Assembly: GCA_036768475.1 (NCBI GenBank)
Contig: DAIPMW010000010.1
Location: 62,001-126,000 of the forward strand
Length of the DNA: 64,000 nucleotides
Origin: JAEUMD01 sp036768475
Lineage (GTDB): Bacteria > Pseudomonadota > Alphaproteobacteria > Rhizobiales > Hyphomicrobiaceae
Direction of reading: 5' to 3'
Shown here: positions 25,403 to 37,057 of the stretch, one piece after another
Layout of the letters: every line of letters begins with the position of its first letter
Position numbering within the stretch: position 1 is the stretch's first letter
Program-made: the position numbers and the translations under genes
Notes under the pieces: generated by a model
What the model saw: the letters and a program-made list of their open reading frames with translations, nothing else
The model's database searches: none
Told to the model about the DNA's origin: nothing

Positions 25403-27331
25403 ATGAGGATCCGTGTCCTGGCCAGCGACACCACGCCGACGTCACAGAGCCGCGCCCCGCTCGTCGTGGCAGTACTGGCAGTAATGGTGCTGCTTGCTGC
25501 GACCATCGTACCCGTGATGCGCTGGACGCGCGCACGCGCGTTGGCGGATCTCGCCGACAGTAGCGGTCACGTCCTCACACTTGTTGCCGAAACGCTGGCG
25601 GGAGAACTTGCCAAGCACCAGAGCACGCCCCTCCTCCTCTCGCACAACCCCGGCCTGATCCGCATTGTCACCGGCGCAGCCTCGACCGCGGAGATGACCA
25701 AAATGAGCGAGGAGCTTGCCCGGCTCGCGCGTGTGACCGACGCCTCCGACATCTATCTCATGAACACAGCGGGCCTGACCGTTGCAGCCTCCAATTACGA
25801 TCAACCTCGCAGCTTCGTCGGCCAGAACTTCAGTTACCGACCCTATTTCACCGATGCGATGAAGGGGCGACTAGGCCGCTATTTTGCGCTCGGCACCACG
25901 TCCGGAGAACGCGGCTACTACTTTGCCCATCCGATTTTCGACGGCCGCTATGTGGTCGGTGTGGTGGTTGTCAAGGTGCAGGTCGGGCAGCTCGAGAGCG
26001 CATGGCGCGCTTCGGATCACGAGATCATGGTCGTCGATGAGGATGGCGTCATCTTCCTCTCCAGCCAGCCTCATTGGGTAATGAGAACCCTGATGCCACT
26101 GAGCGAGGAGGCCCGCCAGCGCATCTCCGTGCAGCGCCGCTACGATGGCCGCGAACTCGTGCCCCTCTCTCACAAGGGAACCGCACTCGGCATGATTGGG
26201 CGCCTCATCTCGCTGGAACGGCCGGCCGGCGCAACCGATCCTGGCTTTGCTCCCGACCCAACGAAAACGAGGGATCGCGAACTTTCCAAAACCGAATACC
26301 TGATGCAGTCACGCGCCATGCCCCAGGCAGGCTGGACCATTCACATTCTCGCCAGCACACGCAACGTCGCTCGCCAGGTTAATGCCGCGCTGGCCCTCGT
26401 CCTTGCCACGCTGGCGGCATTGACGCTGGCCGCAATCGCCATCCATCAGCGACGCCGCCGCGTTGCCGAGAGGTTGCAGATGCAGGCCTCGGTCAATGCC
26501 GAGTTGGAGCGCCGCGTGGCGCTGAGAACCGACGAGCTGACCCGCGCCAATAGCCAGCTCGAGGCGGAAGTCGGCGAGCGCCGCCGCACGGAAATTGAAC
26601 TGCGCCAAACACAGTCCGAACTCGTTCAGGCAAGCAAACTTGCGGCGTTGGGGCAGATGTCGGCAGGCTTGAGCCATGAACTGAACCAGCCGCTCGCAGC
26701 AATCCGCTCTTATGCCGACAACGCGCGCAAGTTCCTGGAACGCGAGCGCTACGAGACCGCCAATGCCAACCTTGGCCTGATCGTTGAGCTCACCGAGCGC
26801 ATGGCGCGCATTATCCGTCACTTGCGTACCTATGCGCGCAAGGAACCGACCACCGTGAAGCCGACGCCGGTGTTGCGCGCAATCGAGGAATCGATCGCGC
26901 TGCTGAACCGCCGTATTGGTGCAAGCGGTGCGGTCCTCCAGATCGACGTCCCCAAACACGACATCCAGGCAATCGCCGGCGAGGTGCGCCTGCAGCAGGT
27001 CATGGTCAACCTGATCTCCAACGCGCTCGATGCGATGTCCGAAAGTACCGAGAAGAAACTGACCATAAGGGCCGTGGAAGACGCCGGTGCCGTCGTCATC
27101 ACGGTCGCTGACACCGGCCCCGGCATCCCGCAGGAGAGCATACCGAGCGTCTTTGATCCATTCTTCACCACCAAAGAGGTCGGCGCCGGGCTTGGCCTTG
27201 GCCTCTCGATCACGTTCGGCATCGTCCAGCAGTTCGGCGGCACCATCACAGCCCGCAACGGCGAACATGGCGGCGCCGTCTTCGAGGTGCGCCTGTTGCC
27301 CGCCCGCGCCCAAGCCGAGAATGCCGCATGA
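25403..27331 (+). CDS. dctB: C4-dicarboxylate sensor histidine kinase DctB
   Basis: 642 aa. TM1 (about 20-40), a periplasmic double-Cache sensor region (about 45-310) and TM2 (about 325-345) precede a coiled linker and a HisKA domain with the phospho-acceptor His in SAGLSHELNQPLAAIRSYADNA. The HATPase domain has NLISNALDAM, DTGPGIP and GLGLGLS. The family senses succinate/malate/fumarate in the periplasm and phosphorylates DctD. dctD overlaps the stop (ATGA) and the TRAP transporter lies downstream. No strong ribosome site precedes the start. Confidence 0.93.
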   Translation: MRIRVLASDTTPTSQSRAPLVVAVLAVMVLLAATIVPVMRWTRARALADLADSSGHVLTLVAETLAGELAKHQSTPLLLSHNPGLIRIVTGAASTAEMTKMSEELARLARVTDASDIYLMNTAGLTVAASNYDQPRSFVGQNFSYRPYFTDAMKGRLGRYFALGTTSGERGYYFAHPIFDGRYVVGVVVVKVQVGQLESAWRASDHEIMVVDEDGVIFLSSQPHWVMRTLMPLSEEARQRISVQRRYDGRELVPLSHKGTALGMIGRLISLERPAGATDPGFAPDPTKTRDRELSKTEYLMQSRAMPQAGWTIHILASTRNVARQVNAALALVLATLAALTLAAIAIHQRRRRVAERLQMQASVNAELERRVALRTDELTRANSQLEAEVGERRRTEIELRQTQSELVQASKLAALGQMSAGLSHELNQPLAAIRSYADNARKFLERERYETANANLGLIVELTERMARIIRHLRTYARKEPTTVKPTPVLRAIEESIALLNRRIGASGAVLQIDVPKHDIQAIAGEVRLQQVMVNLISNALDAMSESTEKKLTIRAVEDAGAVVITVADTGPGIPQESIPSVFDPFFTTKEVGAGLGLGLSITFGIVQQFGGTITARNGEHGGAVFEVRLLPARAQAENAA

Positions 27332-28692
27332 ACCGCCATGTCATCCTGATCGACGACGAGCCGGACCTGCGCGCTGCAGCGCGCCAAGGTCTTGAGCTTT
27401 CGGACTTCGACGTGCGCGATTTCGCGGATGGCGAAGAGGCGCTTGCTACAATATCTCGTACCTTCGACGGCGTCGTCATTTCCGACATCAAGATGCCGCG
27501 CATCACCGGCCTGGAAGTGATGAGCCGGGTTCTGGCCATCGATTCCGAAATTCCAGTCATCCTCGTCACCGGTCATGGCGACATCCCGATGGCCGTCGAG
27601 GCGATCCGCTCCGGCGCCTATGATTTCATCGAAAAACCCTTCGCCGCCGAGACGCTTGCCGATGCGGCAGGACGCGCCCTGGAGAAACGACGCCTCATCC
27701 TCGAAAACCGGACACTTAAAGCACAGCTCACCTATCGCACCGGCATTGACCAGGTATTGGTCGGACGCACGCCCCAGATCCAACGATTGAAAGCCCAGGT
27801 GACGAGCTTTGCGACGACCGACGTCGACGTGCTGGTATTCGGCGAAACCGGCACCGGCAAGGAGCTTGTCGCCCGCAGCCTGCACGACTTCGGTCCGCGG
27901 GCGAAAAACCGCTTTGTCCCGATCAATTGCGGCGCCCTGCCCGCGACAGTGATCGAGAGCGAGCTGTTCGGGCACGAGGCCGGCGCATTCACGGGCGCAG
28001 CCAAGGCGCGCGTCGGCAAGCTGGAGTACGCCAACGGCGGCACCCTTTTTCTCGACGAGATCGAGAGCATGCCGCTCGAGTTGCAGATCAAGCTGTTGCG
28101 CGTTCTGCAGGACCGCTGCATCGTGCGCCTGGGCGCCAATGAGGAGCGCCAAATCGACGTGCGCGTTATCGCGGCCACCAAGGAGGATCTGAAAGCCGCC
28201 TCGGCCCGCGGCGCGTTCCGCGAGGATCTCTTCTATAGATTGAATGTTCTCAAACTTGCGATCCCTGCGTTGCGTGAGCGGTGCGACGATGTTCCGATCC
28301 TGTTCCAGGTCTTCGTCGAGCAGGCCGCCGCGCGCTTCAAGACCGAAGCCCCCGCCATCTCGCCGGCCCATATCGCCCATCTGATGGCCCACAATTGGCC
28401 CGGCAATGTGCGCGAGCTGCAAAACTCAGCGGTCAGATTTGCGCTCGGCCTGGGTCTGGAAATTGACGGCCGCGCGATCTTCACCGAGGAGAGCTTGGCA
28501 GGACAGACTTCGCTGGCTGAGCAACTCGCCCGCGTCGAGCGACAGATCATCGCCGATACGCTTGTGTCCAACGGCAACAGTCTCAAGGCCACCTACGAAA
28601 GTCTCGGCGTGTCGCGCAAAACGCTCTACGAAAAGATGCGGCGCTATGGACTGGGCCGCCCACCGTCCGATGAGGAGGCTGACGCGCAGTGA
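27328..28692 (+). CDS. dctD: Sigma-54 response regulator DctD
   Basis: 454 aa. A receiver domain (about 1-120) has the acidic pocket DDEPD, the phospho-Asp in VISDIKMPR and the conserved Lys in EKPF. The AAA+ domain has Walker A GETGTGKE and the sigma-54 contact loop GAFTGA. A Fis-type HTH ends the protein (LKATYESLGVSRKTLYEKMRRYGL). It should activate a sigma-54 promoter; one lies just upstream of dctP at 28915-28930. The start overlaps the dctB stop by 4 nt. Confidence 0.95.
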   Translation: MNRHVILIDDEPDLRAAARQGLELSDFDVRDFADGEEALATISRTFDGVVISDIKMPRITGLEVMSRVLAIDSEIPVILVTGHGDIPMAVEAIRSGAYDFIEKPFAAETLADAAGRALEKRRLILENRTLKAQLTYRTGIDQVLVGRTPQIQRLKAQVTSFATTDVDVLVFGETGTGKELVARSLHDFGPRAKNRFVPINCGALPATVIESELFGHEAGAFTGAAKARVGKLEYANGGTLFLDEIESMPLELQIKLLRVLQDRCIVRLGANEERQIDVRVIAATKEDLKAASARGAFREDLFYRLNVLKLAIPALRERCDDVPILFQVFVEQAAARFKTEAPAISPAHIAHLMAHNWPGNVRELQNSAVRFALGLGLEIDGRAIFTEESLAGQTSLAEQLARVERQIIADTLVSNGNSLKATYESLGVSRKTLYEKMRRYGLGRPPSDEEADAQ

Positions 28693-28880
28693 CTTTCGCC
28701 GGTCCTGCACTCCGGCGATAAACCGCCACATGAGATCATCAGCCTTGTCACCCTTTCTACACACGCGTACGCGGCCGATGGGTGGATCATGCTACATCGC
28801 CGCCGACGGCCTTGCCAGCGGCTGCAGGCGGCAGACATCCTCGATCTCTGATTTATCTGCAGCCACATAGGGTTGCCTCC

Positions 28881-28896
28881 AATGCGAAAGCGCATT
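28881..28896. promoter_or_regulatory. Inverted repeat upstream of dctP (possible DctD site)
   Basis: AATGCG AAAG CGCATT is a perfect 6-bp inverted repeat with a 4-nt spacer, about 20 bp upstream of the -24 element. That is closer than usual for a sigma-54 enhancer, so DctD binding is a weak inference. Confidence 0.4.
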
Positions 28897-28914
28897 GATA
28901 TGGCGGCTCGCACT

Positions 28915-28930
28915 TGGCACAGGGGTTGCT
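28915..28930 (+). promoter_or_regulatory. Sigma-54 promoter of dctPQM
   Basis: TGGCACAGGGGTTGCT matches the -24/-12 consensus TGGCAC-N5-TTGCW, with GG and GC spaced exactly as required. It lies about 87 bp upstream of the dctP start and directly downstream of genes for a sigma-54 activator pair. The rest of the dctD-dctP gap (28693-29016) shows no gene. Confidence 0.85.
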
Positions 28931-29016
28931 GTTAACGTATCGTTAATCTGGGAGGTGCTGCCGCCAGCCACAGCTCACTGGCGCTGCGCCCGGGAAGCGC
29001 AAGATTTGGAGGAAAC

Positions 29017-30027
29017 ATGATGCGCAAGTCATTCATCGCCGCCGCGTTCGCAGGCGGCGTGGCCCTCGCAGCCGCTGCCCCGGCACATGCCAATTGCGAC
29101 AAAGGCGAAGTGGTGATCAAGTTCAGCCACGTCGTCAAGGCGACCGGACACCCGAAAGGCGACGCCGCGACCCTGTTCGCCAAGCGGGTCAACGAGGAGA
29201 TGAACGGCAAGGCCTGCATGGAGGTCTTCGCCAACTCCACCCTTTATGACGACGACAAGGTCATGGAGGCACTGCTACTGGGCGACGTCCAACTTGCCGC
29301 CCCCTCGCTCTCCAAGTTCGAGGCCTACACCCTGAAATACCGCCTGTTCGACCTACCCTTCCTGTTCAAGGACCTCAATGCCGTCGACAGGTTCTACGCC
29401 AGCAAGGAAGGCAAGGGCCTGCTGTCCGACAAGGCGATGCTCGACAAGGGCTATGTCGGTTTGGGCTACTGGACCTCTGGCCTCAAGCAGTTCTCCGCCA
29501 AGGTGCCGCTCATTCTTCCAAGCGACGCCAAGGGCCTCAAGTTCCGGGTGCAGCAGTCGGATGTCGCCGTCGCGATGATCGAGGCTTTGGGCGCCAATGC
29601 GCAAAAGCTCGCGTTCAAGGAGGTTTACGGCGCCCTGCAAACCGGCGTCGTCGACGGACAGGAGAACACCTGGTCCAATACCTACACGCAGAAGTTTTTC
29701 GAGGTGCAGAACGGCATCACAGAGACCAACCACCAGCTACTCGCCTATCTCCTGGTGACGACGCAGGAGTTCCTCGACAGCCTCAAGCCCGACGTGCGCG
29801 AGCAGTTCCTCAAGATTGCAGATGAGGTGACGAAGGCCGCCAACGACAGCGTAACGAAGCAGGAAAACGCCAACCGTGAGAATATTATCAAGGCTGGCGG
29901 CAAGGTGCGCGAGCTGACCGCCGAACAGCGCAAGGCCTGGGTCGATACGATGAAGCCGGTCTGGTCGAAGTTCGAAGCCGACATTGGCAAGGACCTGATC
30001 GACGCCGCAGTCGCCGCCAACAACTGA
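29017..30027 (+). CDS. dctP: TRAP transporter solute-binding protein DctP
   Basis: 336 aa; TTGGAGGAAAC precedes the start, and a second ATG follows at once. A signal peptide (about residues 1-25, ending PAHA) leads to a mature periplasmic binding protein of the DctP/TAXI-unrelated type, with FSHVVKATGHPKG, the ligand-contact Arg in GLKFRVQQSDV and GVVDGQENTWSN. It should deliver C4-dicarboxylates such as malate or succinate to DctQM; this ligand rests on the dctBD neighbourhood. Confidence 0.93.
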   Translation: MMRKSFIAAAFAGGVALAAAAPAHANCDKGEVVIKFSHVVKATGHPKGDAATLFAKRVNEEMNGKACMEVFANSTLYDDDKVMEALLLGDVQLAAPSLSKFEAYTLKYRLFDLPFLFKDLNAVDRFYASKEGKGLLSDKAMLDKGYVGLGYWTSGLKQFSAKVPLILPSDAKGLKFRVQQSDVAVAMIEALGANAQKLAFKEVYGALQTGVVDGQENTWSNTYTQKFFEVQNGITETNHQLLAYLLVTTQEFLDSLKPDVREQFLKIADEVTKAANDSVTKQENANRENIIKAGGKVRELTAEQRKAWVDTMKPVWSKFEADIGKDLIDAAVAANN

Positions 30028-30036
30028 TCGACACTT

Positions 30037-30067
30037 GAACCCGGGGGGCATCAGGCCCCCCGGGTTC
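30037..30067. terminator. Strong hairpin between dctP and dctQ
   Basis: A perfect 13-bp GC-rich stem, GAACCCGGGGGGC / GCCCCCCGGGTTC, with a 5-nt loop, placed 10 bp after the dctP stop. There is no T-run, so it looks like a stabiliser or attenuator that would raise dctP over dctQM levels, rather than a full terminator. Confidence 0.8.
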
Positions 30068-30173
30068 GTATCTGGTGCACATCGCGTTCCCGCAGTTTTC
30101 TCTAACACACAAGTTTCTCGACACGGCAAAATCGAGGCCGGAAAGCAAATCCCGGCCAAGGGGAGGCTAGGCA

Positions 30174-30797
30174 ATGCAGCAACTATCGAGCCGCGTCACG
30201 CGGATCGAGGAATCGATCCTGGCGCTACTGCTAGCGGCCATCACGATCATCTCCTTCACCCAGGTTATTGCGCGATACGTGTTCAACTCCGGCTGGGGCG
30301 GCGCATTGGAGCTGACTCGTGTGCTGTTTGCCTGGATGATTCTGTTCGGCATGAGCTACGGGATCAAGATGGGATCGCACCTGGGCGTCGACGCATTTGT
30401 CCGCCTCTTTCCCCGCCCGGTGTTCCGCGCTACCGCCATCTTCGGCGCGATCTGCTGCATTCTTTATGCTGTGATTCTTCTGAACGCCAACTGGCTGCAA
30501 ACGTTCGGCGCCGGCACCAAGGGTGGCGCGATCGACTATTGGCTGAAGATGTACAAGATCGGTATCGGCCTTGATGATTTGATCTATCCGGATTTCATCC
30601 GCGAGCTATTCGGCATCAAGCAGGAGCGCGTCCACCGCTGGCTTGCCTATATCATGCTCCCCCTGGGCCTTGCCCTGTTCGCTTTCCGCTCCCTCGAAGC
30701 AATGATCGATATCATTCGCGGCAAGCGCGAGACCATCGTTGCCTCCCACGAGGCCGAGGAGCTGATCGCTGAGACTCGCGACGCCCTCAAGGATTGA
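30174..30797 (+). CDS. dctQ: TRAP transporter small permease DctQ
   Basis: 207 aa with GGGGAGG upstream. Four membrane helices are visible (about 13-33, 46-66, 83-105 and 159-180), with RYVFNSGWGGALELTR and KMGSHLGVDAF, typical of DctQ. It is the small membrane subunit that pairs with DctM. Slightly longer than usual (about 160-190 aa) because of extra sequence between helices 3 and 4. Confidence 0.92.
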   Translation: MQQLSSRVTRIEESILALLLAAITIISFTQVIARYVFNSGWGGALELTRVLFAWMILFGMSYGIKMGSHLGVDAFVRLFPRPVFRATAIFGAICCILYAVILLNANWLQTFGAGTKGGAIDYWLKMYKIGIGLDDLIYPDFIRELFGIKQERVHRWLAYIMLPLGLALFAFRSLEAMIDIIRGKRETIVASHEAEELIAETRDALKD

Positions 30798-30827
30798 TCG
30801 CGCAACTGCGCTCAAACGGGTGAACCC

Positions 30828-32438
30828 ATGGAAGCCGGAATTCTTGTTGCCCTCGTCATGGTTCTGCTGTTCCTCGGCGTGCCCATCGCCGTGGCGCTCG
30901 GCCTTTCGAGCATCATCATCATCGCCTTCTTTTCAACCGACTCGATGTCGTCGGTCGCACTGCAGCTTTTGAACAGCTCCCAGAATTACACGTTGCTCGC
31001 CATTCCATTCTTCATTCTCGCATCGGCCTTCATGTCGACGGGCGGCGTGGCGCGGCGCATCATTCGCTTCGCCATCGCTGCTGTCGGTCACTTCCGCGGC
31101 GGCCTCGCCATCGCCAGCGTGCTCGCATGCATGCTGTTCGCCGCTCTGTCAGGCTCCTCGCCTGCAACTGTCGTGGCGATCGGAACCATCGCCATCGCCG
31201 GCATGCGTCAGGTCGGTTACTCCAAGGAATTCGCGGCCGGCATTATCTGTAACGCGGGCACGCTCGGCATCCTGATCCCGCCCTCGATCGTCATGGTTGT
31301 CTATGCGGCCGCAACCGACGTGTCCGTCGGCCGTATGTTCCTTGCCGGCGTCGTCCCGGGTCTGGTCGCCGGTCTCATGCTGATGGTCACGATCTATCTC
31401 ATGGCCCGCTACAAGAACCTGCCGGCGGGCAACTGGCTGGGCCTGCACGAGCTGATCGACGCGGGCAAGGACGCTGCCTGGGGTCTGTTCCTCATCGTCA
31501 TCATCATTGGCGGAATTTACGGGGGCGTCTTCACGCCGACCGAGGCCGCAGCGGTGGCCGCCATCTATTCAGCGTTCGTTGCGCTCTTCATCTATCGTGA
31601 CATGGGCCCCCTGAAGGAGGTGCGCTGGCTCCCGGAGGGAACCGACAAGCGCACGCGCATAGGCTTCGCCGCCACCGTTTATGCGGTGTCCTTCTACCTC
31701 GTGTGGCTGATCCTTTCGTTCTTCTTCATAAGCGATACGCCGCTGTCTACCCGCGCCTCGATTGGCGCTGTCCTTGCCGTGCTCATCATGCTGGCCTATC
31801 CGATGCTCCGCGGCCCGGAATTCGGCATTTTTGGTCTGCCCGGCACACTCTTGCGCGGATTGCCCGTCTGGGGCCGCAACCTGTGGCTCATCACGCGCAA
31901 GTTCTTACCCGCGCTATTCCATGCGGACACGCATAAAGTCATGGTCGATAGCTCCAAAACTATCATCATGCTCATGTTCATCATCGTCAACGCGCTGCTC
32001 TTCGCACACGTGCTGACATCTGAACGCATCCCCGATGCCATCACGCAGTGGATGCTGAGCGTCGGCTTCAACTGGTTCACCTTCCTCATCGCAGTCAACA
32101 TTCTTCTGCTGCTCGGCGGCCAGTTCATGGAGCCGTCAGGACTTCTGCTGATCGTGGCGCCGGTCGTGTTCCCAATAGCACTCGAGCTTGGCATAGATCC
32201 GATTCATCTCGGCATCATCATGGTGGTGAATATGGAGATCGGTATGATCACACCGCCGATCGGCCTCAACCTGTTCGTCACGTCCGGCATCACGGGCATG
32301 AACCTCGTACAGGTCGTGAAGGCCGCCTTGCCGTTCGTCGCGGTTCTGTTCGTCTTTCTGATCCTCGTGACGTACATACCGGCAATGTCCACTTGGCTGC
32401 CCTACGCGTTGATGGGGCCGGAACTCATCACCAAGTAG
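30828..32438 (+). CDS. dctM: TRAP transporter large permease DctM, extended
   Basis: 536 aa, about 100 longer than typical DctM (about 430). The N-terminal half (LALSGSSPATVVAIGTI, LGILIPPSIVMVVYAAAT, GGVFTPTEAAAVAAIYS) and C-terminal half (LLLLGQFMEPSGLLLIVAPV-like region, MITPPIGLNLFVTSGI) are canonical. Between them, at about residues 262-375, lies an insertion with two extra hydrophobic segments and a charged stretch. It forms the transport channel using a Na+ or H+ gradient. The start is 30 nt after the dctQ stop. Confidence 0.92.
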   Translation: MEAGILVALVMVLLFLGVPIAVALGLSSIIIIAFFSTDSMSSVALQLLNSSQNYTLLAIPFFILASAFMSTGGVARRIIRFAIAAVGHFRGGLAIASVLACMLFAALSGSSPATVVAIGTIAIAGMRQVGYSKEFAAGIICNAGTLGILIPPSIVMVVYAAATDVSVGRMFLAGVVPGLVAGLMLMVTIYLMARYKNLPAGNWLGLHELIDAGKDAAWGLFLIVIIIGGIYGGVFTPTEAAAVAAIYSAFVALFIYRDMGPLKEVRWLPEGTDKRTRIGFAATVYAVSFYLVWLILSFFFISDTPLSTRASIGAVLAVLIMLAYPMLRGPEFGIFGLPGTLLRGLPVWGRNLWLITRKFLPALFHADTHKVMVDSSKTIIMLMFIIVNALLFAHVLTSERIPDAITQWMLSVGFNWFTFLIAVNILLLLGGQFMEPSGLLLIVAPVVFPIALELGIDPIHLGIIMVVNMEIGMITPPIGLNLFVTSGITGMNLVQVVKAALPFVAVLFVFLILVTYIPAMSTWLPYALMGPELITK

Positions 32439-32487
32439 AAAAACAGACCGAACCGACGCGATGAACCACTGATGCAGGAGAGGCAAG

Positions 32488-32844
32488 GTGTTTGTTAACC
32501 ATAGCCAACGCCCGCAAGCCCAAGACCACCGTCAACAAACGATTGCCGCCACTCGAAAACGCGGCGACACCCCGCCGCCGCCGCCCGGCCTCGCCTGCAT
32601 CCACATGTTGACCGCTCAGCAGAGACGTGTATTCACATTTTTGAGCGAGGGGCTCTCAAACAAGCAGATCGCGCGCCAGCTTGATCTGCATGAGTCGACC
32701 GTCAAGGTCCACGTATCGGCTATACTTGCAAAACTCGGCTGCCCCAACCGCACCGTCGCCGCGCTGACAGCGCTCTATCATCGTCTTCAGCCCCTGCTGA
32801 ACGAGGATGAGAATAAGGACAGACGTCGCGATACGAAAATCTGA
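32488..32844 (+). CDS. Orphan LuxR-type HTH regulator
   Basis: 118 aa with a GTG start preceded by AGGAGAGG. About 38 polar residues lead into a complete GerE/LuxR HTH (LTAQQRRVFTFLSEGLSNKQIARQLDLHESTVKVHVSAILAKL, about 41-95) and a charged tail. There is no receiver or sensory domain, so it is either a stand-alone DNA-binding protein or a shortened response regulator. It lies between dctM and aceE and could control either; the target is unknown. Confidence 0.85.
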   Translation: MFVNHSQRPQAQDHRQQTIAATRKRGDTPPPPPGLACIHMLTAQQRRVFTFLSEGLSNKQIARQLDLHESTVKVHVSAILAKLGCPNRTVAALTALYHRLQPLLNEDENKDRRRDTKI

Positions 32845-32935
32845 ACACCGCGAGGCGTGATTATCGCGCGTGCGGCTCCATACCCGTCTATAGTCAGCCG
32901 ATAGGATCGGCTGCTTTCGAATGCTTGAGGTTGAT

Positions 32936-35599
<2,664 letters not shown>

Positions 35600-35693
35600 C
35601 GCAATGCGTGGCAAACGGCGCGACCAAGTCCGAGCGCGAACCACGTAAAGCAAGAGACCAAGAAACGAACGCCCGTCCCGAGGAATTCCAGAA

Positions 35694-37040
35694 ATGCCCA
35701 TCCAAGACGTGAAAGTCCCCGACATCGGCGATTTCAAGGACATCCCTGTAATCGAAATTCTGGTCAAGCCCGGAGACACCGTGAAGCCTGAGGATGCGCT
35801 CATCACGCTGGAGAGCGACAAGGCGACGATGGACGTACCCGCGCCGCTGGCAGGCAAGGTCACCGAAGTCCTCGTCAAGATCGGTGACAAGGTCTCCGAG
35901 GGCACACCGATCATCAAGCTTGAGGCAGCAGCGACCGGCGCATCACCGGCTCCTGCGGCCGCATCAGGCCCCAGCTACGAGCCCGCCACGGCGGCACCCG
36001 CCCCTGCATCTGCGCCCGCATCGGCTCCCACACTGCCACCGCAGCCAACGACACTGTCCGATAAGGAACTCGCCAGCGGCCCGGGCGATGCCATTGACGT
36101 GGCGCCGTCCGGCGGACGTGCAATTCCCGCACCCATCGACTTCGGCGACGTCTATGCCAGTCCCTCGGTGCGCCGGCTCGCGCGCGAGCTGGACATCGAC
36201 CTGAAGAAGGTCCCCGGCACAGGAGAGAAAGGTCGCGTCACCAAGGAGGACGTGAAGCGCGCCGTTGCCGGCAAGGCGGCGACAGCCGCACCCGCGGGCG
36301 GTTTCGGCATCCCTGAGATTCCGCCGCAGGACTTCTCGAAGTTCGGACCGGTCGAGGAGAAACCGCTGTCACGCCTGAAGAAGCTGTCAGGCCCGCATCT
36401 ACACCGTGCATGGCTCAACATCCCGCACGTCACCCACACCGACGAAGCCGATATCACCGAGCTTGAGGACTATCGCAAGAGCCTCGACAAGGCCGCCAAG
36501 GAAAAGGGCTACCGCGTCACACTGCTGGCTTTCCTGCTGAAGGCGTCGGTCGCCTGCCTCAAGGAATATCCCGAGTTCAACGCATCGCTGAACCCGGCGA
36601 AAGACGCACTGATCTACAAGAAGTATTACAACATCGGCGTCGCCGTCGACACGCCTGACGGGCTCGTCGTTCCCGTCATCAAGGATGTCAACGCCAAGGG
36701 CATCATCGAGCTGTCGAAAGAGCTTGGCGAGGTGTCGCAGAAGATGCGCGACGGCAAGATCACACCCGCCGACATCTCCGGCGGTACGTTCTCGATCTCC
36801 TCGCTGGGCGGCATCGGCGGCACCGCCTTTACGCCGGTCGTCAATGCGCCCGAAGTGGCGATACTCGGCGTGGTGCGCGCGCAGTTGAAGCCACAATGGA
36901 ACGGCAAGGAATTCCTGCCGCGCCTGATGCTGCCGCTGTGCGTCTCCTACGACCACCGCGTCATCGACGGCGCGCTTGCCGCCCGCTTCACACGCCGCCT
37001 TGCCGAGTTCCTCGGCGACGTGCGCCAGCTTGTGTTGTGA
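35694..37040 (+). CDS. aceF: Pyruvate dehydrogenase E2, dihydrolipoamide acetyltransferase
   Basis: 448 aa. One N-terminal lipoyl domain (Lys in ESDKATMDVPAP, about residue 43), a Pro/Ala linker, a peripheral subunit-binding domain (ASPSVRRLARELDIDLKKVPGTGEKGRVTKEDV) and the catalytic domain with SYDHRVIDGA near the C-terminus. It forms the PDH core. GAGG lies upstream of the start. The lipoyl region is nearly duplicated at the start of the next gene. Confidence 0.96.
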   Translation: MPIQDVKVPDIGDFKDIPVIEILVKPGDTVKPEDALITLESDKATMDVPAPLAGKVTEVLVKIGDKVSEGTPIIKLEAAATGASPAPAAASGPSYEPATAAPAPASAPASAPTLPPQPTTLSDKELASGPGDAIDVAPSGGRAIPAPIDFGDVYASPSVRRLARELDIDLKKVPGTGEKGRVTKEDVKRAVAGKAATAAPAGGFGIPEIPPQDFSKFGPVEEKPLSRLKKLSGPHLHRAWLNIPHVTHTDEADITELEDYRKSLDKAAKEKGYRVTLLAFLLKASVACLKEYPEFNASLNPAKDALIYKKYYNIGVAVDTPDGLVVPVIKDVNAKGIIELSKELGEVSQKMRDGKITPADISGGTFSISSLGGIGGTAFTPVVNAPEVAILGVVRAQLKPQWNGKEFLPRLMLPLCVSYDHRVIDGALAARFTRRLAEFLGDVRQLVL

Positions 37041-37057
37041 CGCGGGAGGATTGAATC

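Noticed and set aside
26830..28422. 530-codon minus-strand ORF opposite dctB/dctD
   Set aside because: dctB and dctD have complete kinase and AAA+ motifs; the antisense frame is not protein-like.
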